Assembly: GCF_038069945.1 (NCBI RefSeq)
Contig: NZ_JBBPEV010000001.1
Coordinates: forward strand, 1,240,001-1,304,000
Reading direction: 5' to 3'
Source of the DNA: Aquabacterium sp. A3
GTDB lineage: Bacteria; Pseudomonadota; Gammaproteobacteria; Burkholderiales; Burkholderiaceae_C
DNA: 64,000 nt
A program made the position numbers and the translations under genes. The notes under the pieces were generated by a model, which had not been told where the DNA came from, did not search any database, and was given only the letters and a program-made list of their open reading frames with translations. Of the stretch, positions 1 to 9,339 are shown piece by piece. Numbering within the stretch: the first letter of the stretch is position 1; every line of letters starts with the position of its first letter.

Positions 1-79
1 CGGCTCCAGCGCAAAACGCGAAGCATATCGGACGCAGTTGAACGAGGCGACGAGACAAGCCCTCAGGCAGACACTGCCT

Positions 80-130
80 CCCCCTCATCAGAGGGGGCGT
101 TTCAAACACCGCCGCCCGGTACATTACGCA
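80..130 (+). promoter_or_regulatory. Bipartite promoter-like element upstream of PEP-CTERM gene
   Basis: A perfect 7-bp hairpin (CCCCCTC, loop ATCA, GAGGGGG, 80-97) is followed exactly 20 bases later by GGTACATTACGCA (118-130). The same pair with the same spacing precedes the PEP-CTERM gene at 30883. That recurrence is the basis for calling it regulatory; the bound factor is unknown. The rest of 1-186 shows no gene, and an AAGGAG ribosome binding site lies at about 174-179. Confidence 0.5.
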
Positions 131-186
131 CAGGGAAAACCTCTATCTCGAGGACCACCTCAGCTTACCCTTCAAGGAGCAATTTC

Positions 187-687
187 ATGAACCTCACCAA
201 ACTGGCCGCTGCGGCCGTCCTGGTGGCCTCTGCCGGTGCTGCGTTTGCCGCACCTCAGGCGGTCAATCCGGGCGGCTCGCTGGGCACCAACCCCGATGGT
301 GTGTCGTTTGTTGGCCTGGCCAACGGCGTCAGCACCTTCTACTTCGATCTGGTTGAAGTGGCCACCCCCGGCTTCACCACCTCGTTCGACCTCAGCGCCG
401 ACTTCTGGTCGGTGTTCGCTCCGGCCACCATCAACGGCATCACCGTGACCGGCGGCTCGTTCAGCGACACGGTCGTGCCTGCGTCGGGCAGCGCCCTGTT
501 CACCGGCCTGAGCGCTGGCAGCTACAGCATCTCGTTTGACAGCACCGGCTCGTTCGGCAGCTTCGTCACCGGCACCGTGACGGCCACCGCCATCACCACC
601 CCCGTGCCTGAAGCCGGCTCGATGGCCCTGGCCCTGGCGGGTCTGGGCGTGGTCGGTCTGGTGGCCTCGCGCCGCCGCAAGGTCTGA
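187..687 (+). CDS. PEP-CTERM sorting-signal exported protein
   Basis: This is a 166-residue exported protein. It has a signal peptide (residues 1 to about 22, ending AFA) and a Gly/Ser/Thr-rich middle. Its C-terminal tripartite tail is a VPEAGS motif, then a hydrophobic segment (ALALAGLGVVGLVA), then RRRKV. This layout is that of PEP-CTERM substrates, which an exosortase cuts at the motif; xrtB is present in this window. The motif reads PEA rather than PEP, as in the protein encoded at 30883. AAGGAG lies before the ATG. Molecular function beyond sorting is not recognisable; such proteins are often surface or matrix components of exopolysaccharide-producing bacteria. It is a monocistronic gene closed by a strong terminator. 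Confidence 0.88.
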   Translation: MNLTKLAAAAVLVASAGAAFAAPQAVNPGGSLGTNPDGVSFVGLANGVSTFYFDLVEVATPGFTTSFDLSADFWSVFAPATINGITVTGGSFSDTVVPASGSALFTGLSAGSYSISFDSTGSFGSFVTGTVTATAITTPVPEAGSMALALAGLGVVGLVASRRRKV

Positions 688-730
688 TCCAGCGCCACAT
701 GGTGCAGGTGCCCTGGTGGCACCTCAGCAA

Positions 731-757
731 AAACCGGCCTCAGGGCCGGTTTTTTTT
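731..757. terminator. Rho-independent terminator between convergent genes
   Basis: A 9-bp perfect stem AAACCGGCC / GGCCGGTTT (731-739 with 744-752) has a TCAG loop and an eight-T run. It lies between the PEP-CTERM gene and rfbC, which converge, and the A-rich left flank could let it act in both directions. Confidence 0.9.
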
Positions 758-759
758 GC

Positions 760-1320
760 TCAAAACACCGCCTGCGCCAACAACGGCGCCTGCTCATCCT
801 TGGGCGCCAGCTTGATGCTCAGGCCGCCCACAGGCCAGTCAATGCCGATGGCCGGGTCGTTCCAGGCGATGCTGCCTTCGCAGTCTTTGGCATAGACATC
901 GGTGGTCTTGTACAAAAAGTGGGTGTCGTCTTCCAGGGCCACAAAGCCGTGGGCAAAGCCTTCGGGCAGCCACATCATGCGGTGGTTGGTGGCCGACAGC
1001 TCGACGCCCACCCACTGCCCAAACGTGGGCGATGCGGCGCGAATGTCCACCGCCACGTCAAAGGCCCGGCCCTTCACCACCCGCACCAGCTTGCCTTGCG
1101 CGTGCGGGGCCCGCTGGTAATGCAGGCCGCGCAGCACGCCGGCCTGGCTGCATGAGTGGTTGTCTTGCACAAAGGGGCGCGGCACGGGCAGGCCCAGCTC
1201 ACGCAGGCCCGCTTCAAACTTGGGCTGGTTGTGGCTTTCCATGAACCAGCCACGGTCGTCGCCAAACCGGGCGGGCTCGATGATCACCACATCGGGGATG
1301 GCGGTTGGAATGAACTTCAT
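760..1320 (-). CDS. rfbC: dTDP-4-dehydrorhamnose 3,5-epimerase
   Basis: This enzyme epimerises C3 and C5 of dTDP-4-keto-6-deoxyglucose, the third step to dTDP-L-rhamnose, in the cytoplasm. The 186-residue length is normal for the family. Visible signatures are FxDxRGWFxE near residue 20, DNHSCSQAGVLRGLHYQ with the catalytic His near residue 67, and the downstream FAHGF and YKTTD motifs. It is the last gene of the minus-strand rfbB-rfbD-rfbA-rfbC operon, 21 bp after rfbA. All four rhamnose genes are present and intact, so a rhamnose-containing polymer is expected. Confidence 0.96.
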   Translation of the reverse strand: MKFIPTAIPDVVIIEPARFGDDRGWFMESHNQPKFEAGLRELGLPVPRPFVQDNHSCSQAGVLRGLHYQRAPHAQGKLVRVVKGRAFDVAVDIRAASPTFGQWVGVELSATNHRMMWLPEGFAHGFVALEDDTHFLYKTTDVYAKDCEGSIAWNDPAIGIDWPVGGLSIKLAPKDEQAPLLAQAVF

Positions 1321-1341
1321 GGTCGCTGCTTTATGCCTGGA

Positions 1342-2238
1342 TCAATACACGGTTTCTTTCAGGATGCGCTGCAGGTATTGGCCATAGCCGTTCTTCAGCA
1401 TGGGCTGGGCCAGCGCCTCCAGTTGCTCGGCGCAGATCCAGCCCGCGCGGTAGGCAATCTCTTCGGGGCATGACACCTTCAAGCCCTGGCGTTTTTCCAG
1501 TGTGGCGATGAACTGCCCGGCCTCCATCAGGCTGTCGTGGGTGCCCGTGTCCAGCCAGGCGTAGCCCCGGCCCATGATCTCAACGCTCAGTTGCCCCTGG
1601 CGCAGGTAGGTGGCGTTCACGTCGGTGATCTCCAGCTCGCCACGCGCGCTGGGCTGGATGCTGGCGGCGATGTCGCACACCTGCTCATCGTAAAAATACA
1701 GGCCCGTGACCGCGTAATTGCTCTTGGGCACTTTGGGCTTTTCTTCAATGCTCAGCGCGCGCTGCTGCGCATCGAACTCCACCACGCCATAGCGCTCGGG
1801 GTCGTGCACGTGGTAGGCAAACACGCTGGCGCCTGTGGCCTGCGCATGCGCCCGGCCCAGCAGGCCCGCAAAGTCATGCCCGTAAAAGATGTTGTCGCCC
1901 AGCACCAGGGCGCTGGGGGCGCCATTGATGAACTCTTTGCCCAGAATGAAGGCCTGCGCCAGGCCATCGGGGCTGGGCTGCACACAGTACTGCAGGTTGA
2001 TGCCCCACTGGCTGCCATCGCCCAACAGCGCCTGAAAGCGCGGCGTGTCTTGCGGCGTGCTGATCAGCAAGATGTCGCGCATGCCCGCCAGCATCAGCGT
2101 GCTGAGTGGGTAATACACCATGGGCTTGTCGTACACCGGCAGCAACTGCTTGCTGATGGCCAGGGTGGCGGGGTGCAGGCGCGTGCCCGAGCCCCCGGCC
2201 AGGATGATGCCTTTTCGGTTGTTCATGACTTGACTCAC
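1342..2238 (-). CDS. rfbA: Glucose-1-phosphate thymidylyltransferase
   Basis: This enzyme makes dTDP-glucose from glucose 1-phosphate and dTTP, the entry step to dTDP-rhamnose. The 298 residues match the RfbA/RmlA family. The nucleotide-binding signature [11 protein letters not shown] is at about residues 15-25, followed by [31 protein letters not shown] carries the metal-binding Asp, and EEKP and [10 protein letters not shown] follow. It lies 8 bp after rfbD and 21 bp before rfbC on the same strand, so it is almost surely co-transcribed with them. Confidence 0.97.
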   Translation of the reverse strand: MSQVMNNRKGIILAGGSGTRLHPATLAISKQLLPVYDKPMVYYPLSTLMLAGMRDILLISTPQDTPRFQALLGDGSQWGINLQYCVQPSPDGLAQAFILGKEFINGAPSALVLGDNIFYGHDFAGLLGRAHAQATGASVFAYHVHDPERYGVVEFDAQQRALSIEEKPKVPKSNYAVTGLYFYDEQVCDIAASIQPSARGELEITDVNATYLRQGQLSVEIMGRGYAWLDTGTHDSLMEAGQFIATLEKRQGLKVSCPEEIAYRAGWICAEQLEALAQPMLKNGYGQYLQRILKETVY

Positions 2239-2246
2239 TTCCCTGA

Positions 2247-3143
2247 TTACTGGCCAGACATCTCGGTCAACATGCGGTCAACGCCCTGCTGCCAATGCGG
2301 CAGCGTCAGCCCGAAGGCCGCCTGCAACTTGGCCGTGTTCAGGCGCGAATTCAATGGGCGGGCCGCCGGCGTGGGGTAGGCCGTGGTGGGAATGGCCTCG
2401 ATCGCGCCGGGCGCCACCTTCACGGGCAGGCCCTGGGCCCGCGCCCACTCGATCACATGGGTGGCGTAGGCATGCCAGCTGGTTTCGCCGCCGGCCACCA
2501 GGTGGTACAGGCCCAGCAAGCCATCATGGCCCTGCACCGCGCGCACCGCGTGGGCCGTCACATCGGCCAGCAGGTCAGCCCCCGTGGGGGCGCCCACCTG
2601 GTCGCTGATCACCTTCAGCGCATCGCGCTCGGCCGCCAGCCGCAGCATGGTGCGCGCAAAGTTGCCCCCGCGCGCCGCATACACCCAGCTGGTGCGAAAG
2701 ATCAGATGCCGGCAGCCGCTGGCCTGGATGGCCTGCTCGCCCTCCAGCTTGGTGCTGCCGTACACGCTCAAGGGGCCGGTGGGGGCCTGCTCGTCGCGCG
2801 GGGCGGTGCCGCTGCCATCAAACACATAGTCGGTGCTGTAGTGCACCAGCAAAGCGCCCTGCTCGGCCGCCACCTCGGCCAGCCGGGCCGGCGTGGTGGC
2901 GTTGATCAGGCGGGCCAGCTCGGGCTCGCTTTCGGCCTTGTCCACAGCCGTGTGGGCGGCCGCATTCACGATCACATCAGGGCGCAGGCTGCGCGCCAGC
3001 GCGGCCACCTGCTCAGGCTGCGTGAAGTTGGCCGTGTCGGCATCGTGTGCGTGCACCCGGCCCAGCGGCGCCAGCGCGCGCTGAAGCTCCCAGCCCACCT
3101 GGCCACCGCAGCCCAGCAGCAAAATGTTGGAGCCACCGCTCAT
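2247..3143 (-). CDS. rfbD: dTDP-4-dehydrorhamnose reductase
   Basis: This is the last enzyme of the pathway, reducing dTDP-4-keto-rhamnose to dTDP-L-rhamnose. The protein is 298 residues with an N-terminal Rossmann motif GCGGQVG (residues 11-17), a STDYVFDG segment and the catalytic YGSTKLEGE. The start is the ATG overlapping the rfbB stop as ATGA. The frame stays open for 30 codons upstream into rfbB, but those residues do not belong to the family. Confidence 0.96.
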   Translation of the reverse strand: MSGGSNILLLGCGGQVGWELQRALAPLGRVHAHDADTANFTQPEQVAALARSLRPDVIVNAAAHTAVDKAESEPELARLINATTPARLAEVAAEQGALLVHYSTDYVFDGSGTAPRDEQAPTGPLSVYGSTKLEGEQAIQASGCRHLIFRTSWVYAARGGNFARTMLRLAAERDALKVISDQVGAPTGADLLADVTAHAVRAVQGHDGLLGLYHLVAGGETSWHAYATHVIEWARAQGLPVKVAPGAIEAIPTTAYPTPAARPLNSRLNTAKLQAAFGLTLPHWQQGVDRMLTEMSGQ

Positions 3144-4216
3144 CAGCTGCGCCCCGCGTAATTGGTGCTGATCCAATCCCGGTAGGCGCCCGAGCGCACG
3201 GTATCGATCCACTCGCTGTTGTCCAGAAACCATTGCACCGTTTTGCGGATGCCGGTGGCAAAGGTTTCGGCCGGGGCCCAGCCAATCTCGCGCTGGATCT
3301 TGGTGGGGTCGATGGCGTAGCGGCGGTCGTGGCCGGGGCGGTCGGTCACGTAGGTGATCAATGAGGCGTAGGGGCTGCCATCGGCGCGGGGGCGCAGCTC
3401 ATCCAGGATGCCGCACACCGTGTTGACCACATCGATGTTGCGGATCTCGTTGATGCCGCCCACGTTGTAGGTCTCGCCCGGGGTGCCTTTTTCAAGCACC
3501 TGGCAGATGGCCTCGCAGTGGTCGCGCACGTACAGCCAGTCGCGGATGTTCAGGCCATCGCCATACACCGGCAGGGGCTTGCCCTCCAGCGCGTTCAAGA
3601 TCATCAGCGGGATGAGCTTTTCAGGGAAGTGATAGGGCCCGTAGTTGTTGCTGCAGTTGGTGGTGAGCGTGGGCAGGCCGTAGGTGTGGTGATAGGCGCG
3701 CACCAGGTGGTCGCTGCCCGCCTTGCTGGCCGAATACGGGCTGTTGGGCGCGTAGGGCGTGGTTTCGCTGAAGGCGGGGTCGGTATCGGCCAGCGAGCCA
3801 TACACCTCGTCGGTGCTGACGTGCAAGAAGCGGAAGGCGGCCTGGTCGGCCTCAGGCATGGCGCCCCAGTAGGCGCGCACTTCTTCCAGCAGGCTGAAGG
3901 TGCCCACCATGTTGGTGTGGATGAACTCGCCGGGGCCGTGGATGGAGCGGTCTACATGGCTTTCGGCCGCGAAGTGCAGGATGGCGCGGGGCCGGTACTG
4001 GGCCAGCGCGGCGCGCACGGCCTCGCGGTCGGCGATGTCGGCCTGCACCAGCGTGGCCTGGCCCGAGGCCAGGGGCCCGGCGATGGTGTGCGGGTTGCCC
4101 GCGTAGGTGAGCTTGTCAAAGACCACCAGCTTTTCAGCCTGGGCGCCATGGCGGGCCAGCCAGTGGTGCACGAAGTTGCCGCCGATGAAGCCGGCGCCGC
4201 CTGTGATGAAAAGCAT
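3143..4216 (-). CDS. rfbB: dTDP-glucose 4,6-dehydratase
   Basis: This enzyme converts dTDP-glucose to dTDP-4-keto-6-deoxyglucose with bound NAD. The protein is 357 residues. The Rossmann GGAGFIG lies at residues 6-12, [10 protein letters not shown] and HVSTDEVYG carry the active-site Thr-Asp-Glu, and [11 protein letters not shown] has the catalytic Tyr and Lys. The open frame extends 76 codons further upstream, but family homology begins exactly at this ATG, so the extension is rejected. It is the first gene of the rhamnose operon. The roughly 215-bp gap to the divergent gene at 4432 should hold both promoters. Confidence 0.96.
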   Translation of the reverse strand: MLFITGGAGFIGGNFVHHWLARHGAQAEKLVVFDKLTYAGNPHTIAGPLASGQATLVQADIADREAVRAALAQYRPRAILHFAAESHVDRSIHGPGEFIHTNMVGTFSLLEEVRAYWGAMPEADQAAFRFLHVSTDEVYGSLADTDPAFSETTPYAPNSPYSASKAGSDHLVRAYHHTYGLPTLTTNCSNNYGPYHFPEKLIPLMILNALEGKPLPVYGDGLNIRDWLYVRDHCEAICQVLEKGTPGETYNVGGINEIRNIDVVNTVCGILDELRPRADGSPYASLITYVTDRPGHDRRYAIDPTKIQREIGWAPAETFATGIRKTVQWFLDNSEWIDTVRSGAYRDWISTNYAGRS

Positions 4217-4329
4217 CTTGGAGTTGATCTTCAAACCTTGAGTTGCTGAATTATGCAAGGCATGCCTGCCACGAAGTCTTAAGGAGAAATTACCAGCGCC
4301 CTTCGTTTGCGGGACGCTTGGGGTGGGGG

Positions 4330-4360
4330 TTGACAACACATGGCCCCGTTGTTGCATGAT
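4330..4360 (+). promoter_or_regulatory. Possible sigma-70 promoter for the nucleotidyltransferase gene
   Basis: A consensus -35 TTGACA lies at 4330-4335. A partial -10 CATGAT (4355-4360) follows after a long 19-base spacer, about 70 bases before the ATG at 4432. The spacer and the weak -10 make this tentative. Confidence 0.3.
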
Positions 4361-4431
4361 GGTCATGATGCCGGGCCACAATGGCCTGGCTTTTATTTTC
4401 AGAACGAACTCAACCAACAACAGAAGTAAAA

Positions 4432-5535
4432 ATGGCCAAGGCAATGATCCTCGCCGCGGGTCAGGGAACCCGCGTTCGCCCCCTCACCAAGCAAACCCCC
4501 AAGCCCATGGTGCCCATCCTGGGCAAGCCGGTGATGGAATACATCATCGAGCACCTGGCGCGCTATGGCGTGCGCGAGATCATGGTCAACGTGGCCTTCA
4601 ACCACTGGAAGATCGAGAACTACTTTGGCGATGGCCACCGCTGGGGCGTTGAGATTGGCTATGCCTTCGAAGGCACACGCCAGCATGGCGAGATCGTGCC
4701 CAAGCCGCTGGGCTCGGCCGGTGGCATGCGCCGCATCCAGGATCACTCGGGCTTCTTCGATGAAACCACCATCGTGCTGTGTGGCGATGCCATCATCGAC
4801 ATCGACTTCAAATCGGCCCTGTACGAACACAAGACCAAGGGCGCCATGGCCAGCGTGATCACGCTGGAGGTGCCCGATGACCAGGTCAAGAACTACGGCA
4901 TCGTGGTGGCCGACAAAGAAGGCCGGGTCACGTCGTTTCAAGAAAAGCCCAGCCCCGAAGAGGCCAAGTCCAACCTGGCATCCACCGGCATCTACATCTT
5001 CGAGCCGCAGGTGCTGGACCTGATCCCGCCGGGCAAAGAGTTCGACATCGGCAGCGAGCTGTTTCCGCTGCTGGTTGAAAAGGGCATGCCCTTTTATGCG
5101 CAAAGCCGCCACTTCAACTGGATCGACATTGGCCGCGTGTCTGACTACTGGGCGGTGTGCCAGCGCGTGCTGGCCGGTGAAGTGGCCCAGATGGACATGC
5201 CCGGCACCCAGGTGCGCCCCGGCGTGTGGGTGGGCCTGAACACCCGCGTTGACTGGGACACCGTGAACGTGACCGGGCCGGTGTACATCGGCTCCAGCTG
5301 CGACATTGAGCCCGGCGTGACCATTGAAGGCCCCTGCTGGATTGGCCATGGCAGCCTGTTGCGCAAGAACTGCACGGTCAAGCGCAGCGTGTTGTTCGAG
5401 TACACGCGCGTGTCAGAAAACACCGAAATGGCCGACGTGGTGGCTTCGCCCCAGTACTGCGTGGACCGTAATGGCAACACCACCTACCAGGGCGACGAAA
5501 CCAGCACCCTGCGTTGGGGTGATGCCCGGGCCTGA
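4432..5535 (+). CDS. NDP-sugar pyrophosphorylase, mannose-1-phosphate guanylyltransferase-like
   Basis: The 367-residue protein has an N-terminal nucleotidyltransferase domain and a C-terminal left-handed beta-helix. [20 protein letters not shown] lies near the N terminus, and [10 protein letters not shown] holds the metal Asp. The C-terminal part (about 255-330) carries hexapeptide-type repeats such as [17 protein letters not shown]. Enzymes of this build activate a sugar 1-phosphate with an NTP. GTP and mannose are plausible because a GDP-mannose dehydrogenase is encoded nearby, but the nucleotide is an inference. The ATG gives the canonical [10 protein letters not shown] start; 17 upstream codons in frame are ignored. 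Confidence 0.85.
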   Translation: MAKAMILAAGQGTRVRPLTKQTPKPMVPILGKPVMEYIIEHLARYGVREIMVNVAFNHWKIENYFGDGHRWGVEIGYAFEGTRQHGEIVPKPLGSAGGMRRIQDHSGFFDETTIVLCGDAIIDIDFKSALYEHKTKGAMASVITLEVPDDQVKNYGIVVADKEGRVTSFQEKPSPEEAKSNLASTGIYIFEPQVLDLIPPGKEFDIGSELFPLLVEKGMPFYAQSRHFNWIDIGRVSDYWAVCQRVLAGEVAQMDMPGTQVRPGVWVGLNTRVDWDTVNVTGPVYIGSSCDIEPGVTIEGPCWIGHGSLLRKNCTVKRSVLFEYTRVSENTEMADVVASPQYCVDRNGNTTYQGDETSTLRWGDARA

Positions 5536-5551
5536 TGCGTAACCAATTGAT

Positions 5552-5565
5552 ACCCTTATCAGGGT
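5552..5565 (+). promoter_or_regulatory. Hairpin upstream of the lipoprotein lyase gene
   Basis: A short dyad ACCCT-TATC-AGGGT ends 89 bases before the ATG at 5655. It resembles the CCCCTC/GGGGG hairpins at similar distances before the two PEP-CTERM genes (80-97 and 30798-30812). The second conserved block of those promoters is not obvious here. Confidence 0.3.
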
Positions 5566-5654
5566 TGCGCACAACTACCGGTGATTCAGGCTGGTTCTGA
5601 TGCATCATTCAGTCACCCCACGTACCTGATGTCCACCCACCAAGTCCAGGCCAA

Positions 5655-6755
5655 ATGAATTACTCTGACGGGCAGCCCAGTTTTTGGTTGCGTTTTGCTC
5701 ATTGCGCGCTGGCAATCAGCGCTGCATCGCTTACTGCGTGCGGCGGTGGCGGCTCTTCAAACGAGTCATCTACTCGTGCGGATGCGAGTGGCATCACAAG
5801 CCAAGATGATCTTCTGACGCAAGCGCAAGTTACCGATATCACTTCGGTTGTGAACACGTCCGGCCTGGGCGGCTTGACCAGTGCGCAATCGCAGGCGCCT
5901 GCCATCAGTACCGAATCGGCGTTTGCTCTGTTGCAGAATGAAGATGTGCTGGTTAGCTTGCGCGCTGGTGACACATCAGCCACTACAGTAGGCCGCCTGC
6001 AATGCATGGGTCAAAACACCCCCATTGCCGCAATCCAAAATGGCTTGTATGGCAGTGGTGCGGACGGCATAACTGAACTGAAGCATGGCGTCGTCAGTGA
6101 CACATCAGCAGCGAATGGCGCCAACAAAACAATGCTCTTCCGGTTGTGGAAAAGTGACCCGGTAACGTCAGGCATCAACACGCAGCGTTGTGAACGTTAC
6201 TTCGCCAGTGATTCGCAAATCATTCCTCAACTCACTGACATATGGTTTGGCGTTCGCCTGAAAACCAGTGAATGGGATGCAACCTCGCACCGGATTGTGT
6301 GGCAATGGCATGAAGATAATGCCGGCGAAGCCCTGCTGCCCCACCTGGCTGCAATCGTTAACGGCACAAACCTGAAGATCGTTGCTCAATTCAATGATTC
6401 AGGTGCACCGACACGAGACAACACCAGTGCTGTGGTCTTGCTGAGCACCGACCAGTGGGAGCCTCATCAATGGCAAGACTTTGTGGTGAAAGCCAACGTA
6501 GACCCGTCAGGCAGTACCGGGTTTGTCCAAATATGGCTCAACGGCACAAAGGTTGTTGACTACAGCGGTCCTTTTGGATATCGGTACACCAACCCGAGAG
6601 ACTACGCCAAGATTGGCCTCTACCACTGGAACACCACCACAAACTACTGGCACCCTGGGGCACCCGAGACGATCGAGGCCAGTTACTCCAGCATGATGCT
6701 GCTAAAGGACTCGGCCAATTACAACGCCAGCATGGTGCGTGCCCTGCTTTATTGA
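5655..6755 (+). CDS. Lipoprotein related to heparin-lyase-like polysaccharide lyases
   Basis: The 366-residue protein begins with a signal peptide ending in a lipobox (LTAC, Cys about residue 29) followed by GGGGSS, so it is probably a lipid-anchored envelope protein. From about residue 105 on it resembles the heparin lyase I-like polysaccharide lyase family: DIWFGVRLK, HRIVWQWHED, WQDFVVKANVDP, GFVQIWLNGTKVVDY and the C-terminal AKIGLYHWN. In the family this jelly-roll domain cleaves uronic-acid polysaccharides by beta-elimination. In this locus it could trim or release the exopolymer, which is inference. It ends at a strong terminator facing the next gene. Confidence 0.72.
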   Translation: MNYSDGQPSFWLRFAHCALAISAASLTACGGGGSSNESSTRADASGITSQDDLLTQAQVTDITSVVNTSGLGGLTSAQSQAPAISTESAFALLQNEDVLVSLRAGDTSATTVGRLQCMGQNTPIAAIQNGLYGSGADGITELKHGVVSDTSAANGANKTMLFRLWKSDPVTSGINTQRCERYFASDSQIIPQLTDIWFGVRLKTSEWDATSHRIVWQWHEDNAGEALLPHLAAIVNGTNLKIVAQFNDSGAPTRDNTSAVVLLSTDQWEPHQWQDFVVKANVDPSGSTGFVQIWLNGTKVVDYSGPFGYRYTNPRDYAKIGLYHWNTTTNYWHPGAPETIEASYSSMMLLKDSANYNASMVRALLY

Positions 6756-6767
6756 AGTCTCAAGCAA

Positions 6768-6804
6768 AAAAACAAGGGGCCGATGTATTCGGCCCCTTGT
6801 TTTT
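6768..6804. terminator. Strong bidirectional rho-independent terminator
   Basis: A 16-bp perfect stem (6768-6783 pairing with 6789-6804, core CAAGGGGCCGA / TCGGCCCCTTG) carries A and T tracts on its two sides. It separates the convergent lyase gene (plus) and glycosyltransferase gene (minus). Confidence 0.92.
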
Positions 6805-6826
6805 CAGACGTCAGCAGCTGAGAACT

Positions 6827-8032
6827 TCACTTGGCCCAAAGCGTCTCGTAAGCCTGCAACAGCTTGGGTACTTCATACTGCCACTCCAGCTCATTGACCA
6901 CCCGGTTGCGGCCAAACTCACCCATGCGCAGGCGCCTCTCAGGGTCGTCCAGCAACTCGGCGATCTTCAATGCCATGTCGTGGGCGTCGTTGCGTTTGGC
7001 GTACAGCGATGCCTCTTGTGCAGAGAATCGGCCTTCTGTCAGGTCGAACTGCACCATGGGTTTGCCCAAGGCCATGTACTCCATGATCTTGTTCATGGTG
7101 GACTTGTCGTTCATCTCGTTGGCCTCGTCCGGGTTCACGCACACGTCGGCCGTGTTCAGCATGTCCAGCAGGTCTTGATCGGGTACACGCCCGGTGAACG
7201 TCACGTAATCGTCCACGCCCAGTTCTTTGGCATAGTCCTTCATCTCTTGCAAGGCGGTGCCGCCGCCCACCAGGCCGAAGTGGATGTTCTTGCGGCCCAT
7301 GTCATGCACCAGGATGCGCGCCGCCTTCAGAAGGTAATCAATCCCTTCCTGCTTGCCCATCACACCCACATAACCCACCAGAAAATCCTTGCCTTTCTTC
7401 AGCGCAGGCACAGGTGGGCACAGCCGCAGGCGCTCCAGTTGTGGGCCGCTGCGCACCACAAACACCTTCTTCGGGTCCATGCCGCCGCGCTCCAGCGCAA
7501 TGCGCCGGTACGATTCGTTGGTGGCGATCGATACATCGGCCGTCTTGAACGTCAGGCGCTCGAACAGGCAGATCAGCTTGTAGAAGAAATCACGTCGGCC
7601 AAACTTGGCCTCGTACAGTTCCGGGTTGATGTCGTGGTGGTCAAACAAGAACTTCTTGCCCAGCAAGAACTTGAAAAAACCCCCGACCAAGAAGATGTTG
7701 TCAGGCGGGTTGCACGCGTGGATCACGTCAAACCCGCGTGCAAACAGCACTTTCCACGCCAGCGTGAACTCCCAGAACAGCGCGGTGGAATACTCGATCA
7801 GGTACCCCAAAGCACCATCTGCCTCCAATGGCAACGGGTGCCGATGGATGTGAATGCCATCGATTTCTTCGTACCTTGACTCGTAGCCCTTGCCCGTGGG
7901 GCAAATGATGCTCACCAGGTAGCCTGCGGCCGTCAAGGCCTTGGCTTCCTGCCACACGCGTCGGTCGAAAGGAGAAGGCAGGTTCTCGACGATGATCAGA
8001 ACCTTGCGTTGCCGCTTACCAGCAAATGCCAT
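6827..8032 (-). CDS. GT4 family glycosyltransferase
   Basis: The 401-residue cytoplasmic glycosyltransferase has the GT-B fold. Its N terminus KVLIIVENLPSPFDRRVWQEAKAL is typical of GT4 enzymes in exopolysaccharide loci. The C-terminal donor-binding half has VGYVGVMGKQEGIDYLL, then VNPDEANEMNDKSTMNKIMEYMALGKPMV, with an E-x7-E-like element (E at NKIMEYM). The sugar donor and acceptor cannot be told from sequence. The start overlaps the end of algD by 17 bp. This is the last gene of the minus-strand operon that begins at 13447 with the epimerase. Confidence 0.85.
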   Translation of the reverse strand: MAFAGKRQRKVLIIVENLPSPFDRRVWQEAKALTAAGYLVSIICPTGKGYESRYEEIDGIHIHRHPLPLEADGALGYLIEYSTALFWEFTLAWKVLFARGFDVIHACNPPDNIFLVGGFFKFLLGKKFLFDHHDINPELYEAKFGRRDFFYKLICLFERLTFKTADVSIATNESYRRIALERGGMDPKKVFVVRSGPQLERLRLCPPVPALKKGKDFLVGYVGVMGKQEGIDYLLKAARILVHDMGRKNIHFGLVGGGTALQEMKDYAKELGVDDYVTFTGRVPDQDLLDMLNTADVCVNPDEANEMNDKSTMNKIMEYMALGKPMVQFDLTEGRFSAQEASLYAKRNDAHDMALKIAELLDDPERRLRMGEFGRNRVVNELEWQYEVPKLLQAYETLWAK

Positions 8033-9329
8033 CGTAGCTGTCCCCGTTGCCTTCCAGCGCGCTCACGCGCACCAGATCGACGATCTGTTGTTCTGGTTTG
8101 AGCTGGCTGGCAATGCTGCCGAACTCTTTGGCACCGTTGCCAATCACGATCACGTCGGCGTGCTCCAGCACCTCTTCCACCGTGCTCACCATGATCTTGG
8201 AGATATGGGGGATGTGGTTGAGGATGTAGTCCCGGTTGGCGCCCGTCAGGGCGGCGATGTTCACGTTCTTGTCGTACAGCTTCAGGTCAAAGCCCTTGCC
8301 CAACAGGCGCTCGATCACCTCCACCACAGGGCTTTCGCGCAGGTCGTCGGTACCGGCCTTGAAGCTGAAGCCCAGCACGCCCACCTTGCGCTTGCCCTTG
8401 TTCACGATCATGTCGTAACCCTTGGCAATCTGCAGCTCGTTGCTGGGCAGGATGGAGCTCAGGATGGGGAGGTTCAGGTCCAGCGCGCGGCCTTTGTAGG
8501 TCAGGGCGCGTACGTCCTTGGGCAGGCACGAGCCGCCAAAGGCAAAACCAGGCTTCAGGTAGTAGGGCGACAGGTTCAGCTTGGTGTCCTTGCAGAAAAT
8601 CTCCATCACCTTGTGGCTGTCGATGTCCAACTGCTTGCAGATGTTGCCGATTTCGTTGGCAAAACCCACTTTCAGGGCGTGCCACACGTTGTCCACGTAC
8701 TTCACCATCTCGGCCACTTCCACCGTGGTGCGAATCATGGGCGCATCCAGCCCCTCGTACAGCGAGGCCAGCACATCGCCGCTCTTGCCGTCGGTTTCGC
8801 CAATCACGGTCTTGGGCGGGTTGCGGTAATCCCACACGGCAGTGCCTTCGCGCAAGAACTCGGGGTTGTTGCACACGCCAAAGTCTTTGCCAGCCACCTT
8901 GCCTGAGAACTCTTCCAGCGTCGGAATCACCACATCACGCATGGTGCCGGGCAGCATGGTGCTGCGTGCCACCACCACATGGAAGGCCGCCTTGTCTTTC
9001 AAGGTGGCGCCGATCTCTTCGCACACCTTGCGCACATAGCGCAGGTCCAGCGAGCCGTTGAGCTGGCTGGGCGTGCCCACGCAAATCAGCGAGATGTCGG
9101 TCTCCATCACGGCCTTGCGGGCGTCTTCCGTGGCGCTCAACTGACCGGTAGCCGCCGCAGCTGCCACGATTTCGCCAATGTCTTTCTCAACGATGGGCGG
9201 TACACCCTTGTTGATGAGGTCAACCTTGGTCTTGCTGGGGTCCACCCCGATCACGGTGTGTCCATCGGCTGCCATGCAGCCTGCGGCCACCACACCCACA
9301 TAACCCAGTCCAAAAACACTGATTTTCAT
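8016..9329 (-). CDS. algD: GDP-mannose 6-dehydrogenase (AlgD-like)
   Basis: The family oxidises GDP-mannose twice to GDP-mannuronate with NAD. The protein is 437 residues. It has an N-terminal Rossmann motif FGLGYVGVVAAGC, NPEFLREGTAVWDY, the catalytic-Cys motif GFAFGGSCLPKDVRALT, FSFKAGTDDLRESP, and the C-terminal ending DGICW that I recall as characteristic of Pseudomonas AlgD. This separates it from the UDP-glucose dehydrogenase at 29519. An AGGAG site precedes the ATG; a 47-codon in-frame upstream extension runs into the neighbouring gene and is rejected. It implies a mannuronate residue in the polymer. Confidence 0.9.
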   Translation of the reverse strand: MKISVFGLGYVGVVAAGCMAADGHTVIGVDPSKTKVDLINKGVPPIVEKDIGEIVAAAAATGQLSATEDARKAVMETDISLICVGTPSQLNGSLDLRYVRKVCEEIGATLKDKAAFHVVVARSTMLPGTMRDVVIPTLEEFSGKVAGKDFGVCNNPEFLREGTAVWDYRNPPKTVIGETDGKSGDVLASLYEGLDAPMIRTTVEVAEMVKYVDNVWHALKVGFANEIGNICKQLDIDSHKVMEIFCKDTKLNLSPYYLKPGFAFGGSCLPKDVRALTYKGRALDLNLPILSSILPSNELQIAKGYDMIVNKGKRKVGVLGFSFKAGTDDLRESPVVEVIERLLGKGFDLKLYDKNVNIAALTGANRDYILNHIPHISKIMVSTVEEVLEHADVIVIGNGAKEFGSIASQLKPEQQIVDLVRVSALEGNGDSYDGICW

Positions 9330-9339
9330 GATGTTCACC

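Noticed and set aside
117..131. A sigma-54 promoter (GG/GC at -24/-12) before the PEP-CTERM genes
   Set aside because: The GG dinucleotides in GGTACATTACGCA and GGCAAATTACACA have no GC at the required 12-base offset.
4217..4444. A 76-codon N-terminal extension of rfbB with a hydrophobic start resembling a signal peptide
   Set aside because: dTDP-glucose dehydratase is cytoplasmic and family homology starts exactly at the internal ATG; the extension covers the divergent promoter region.
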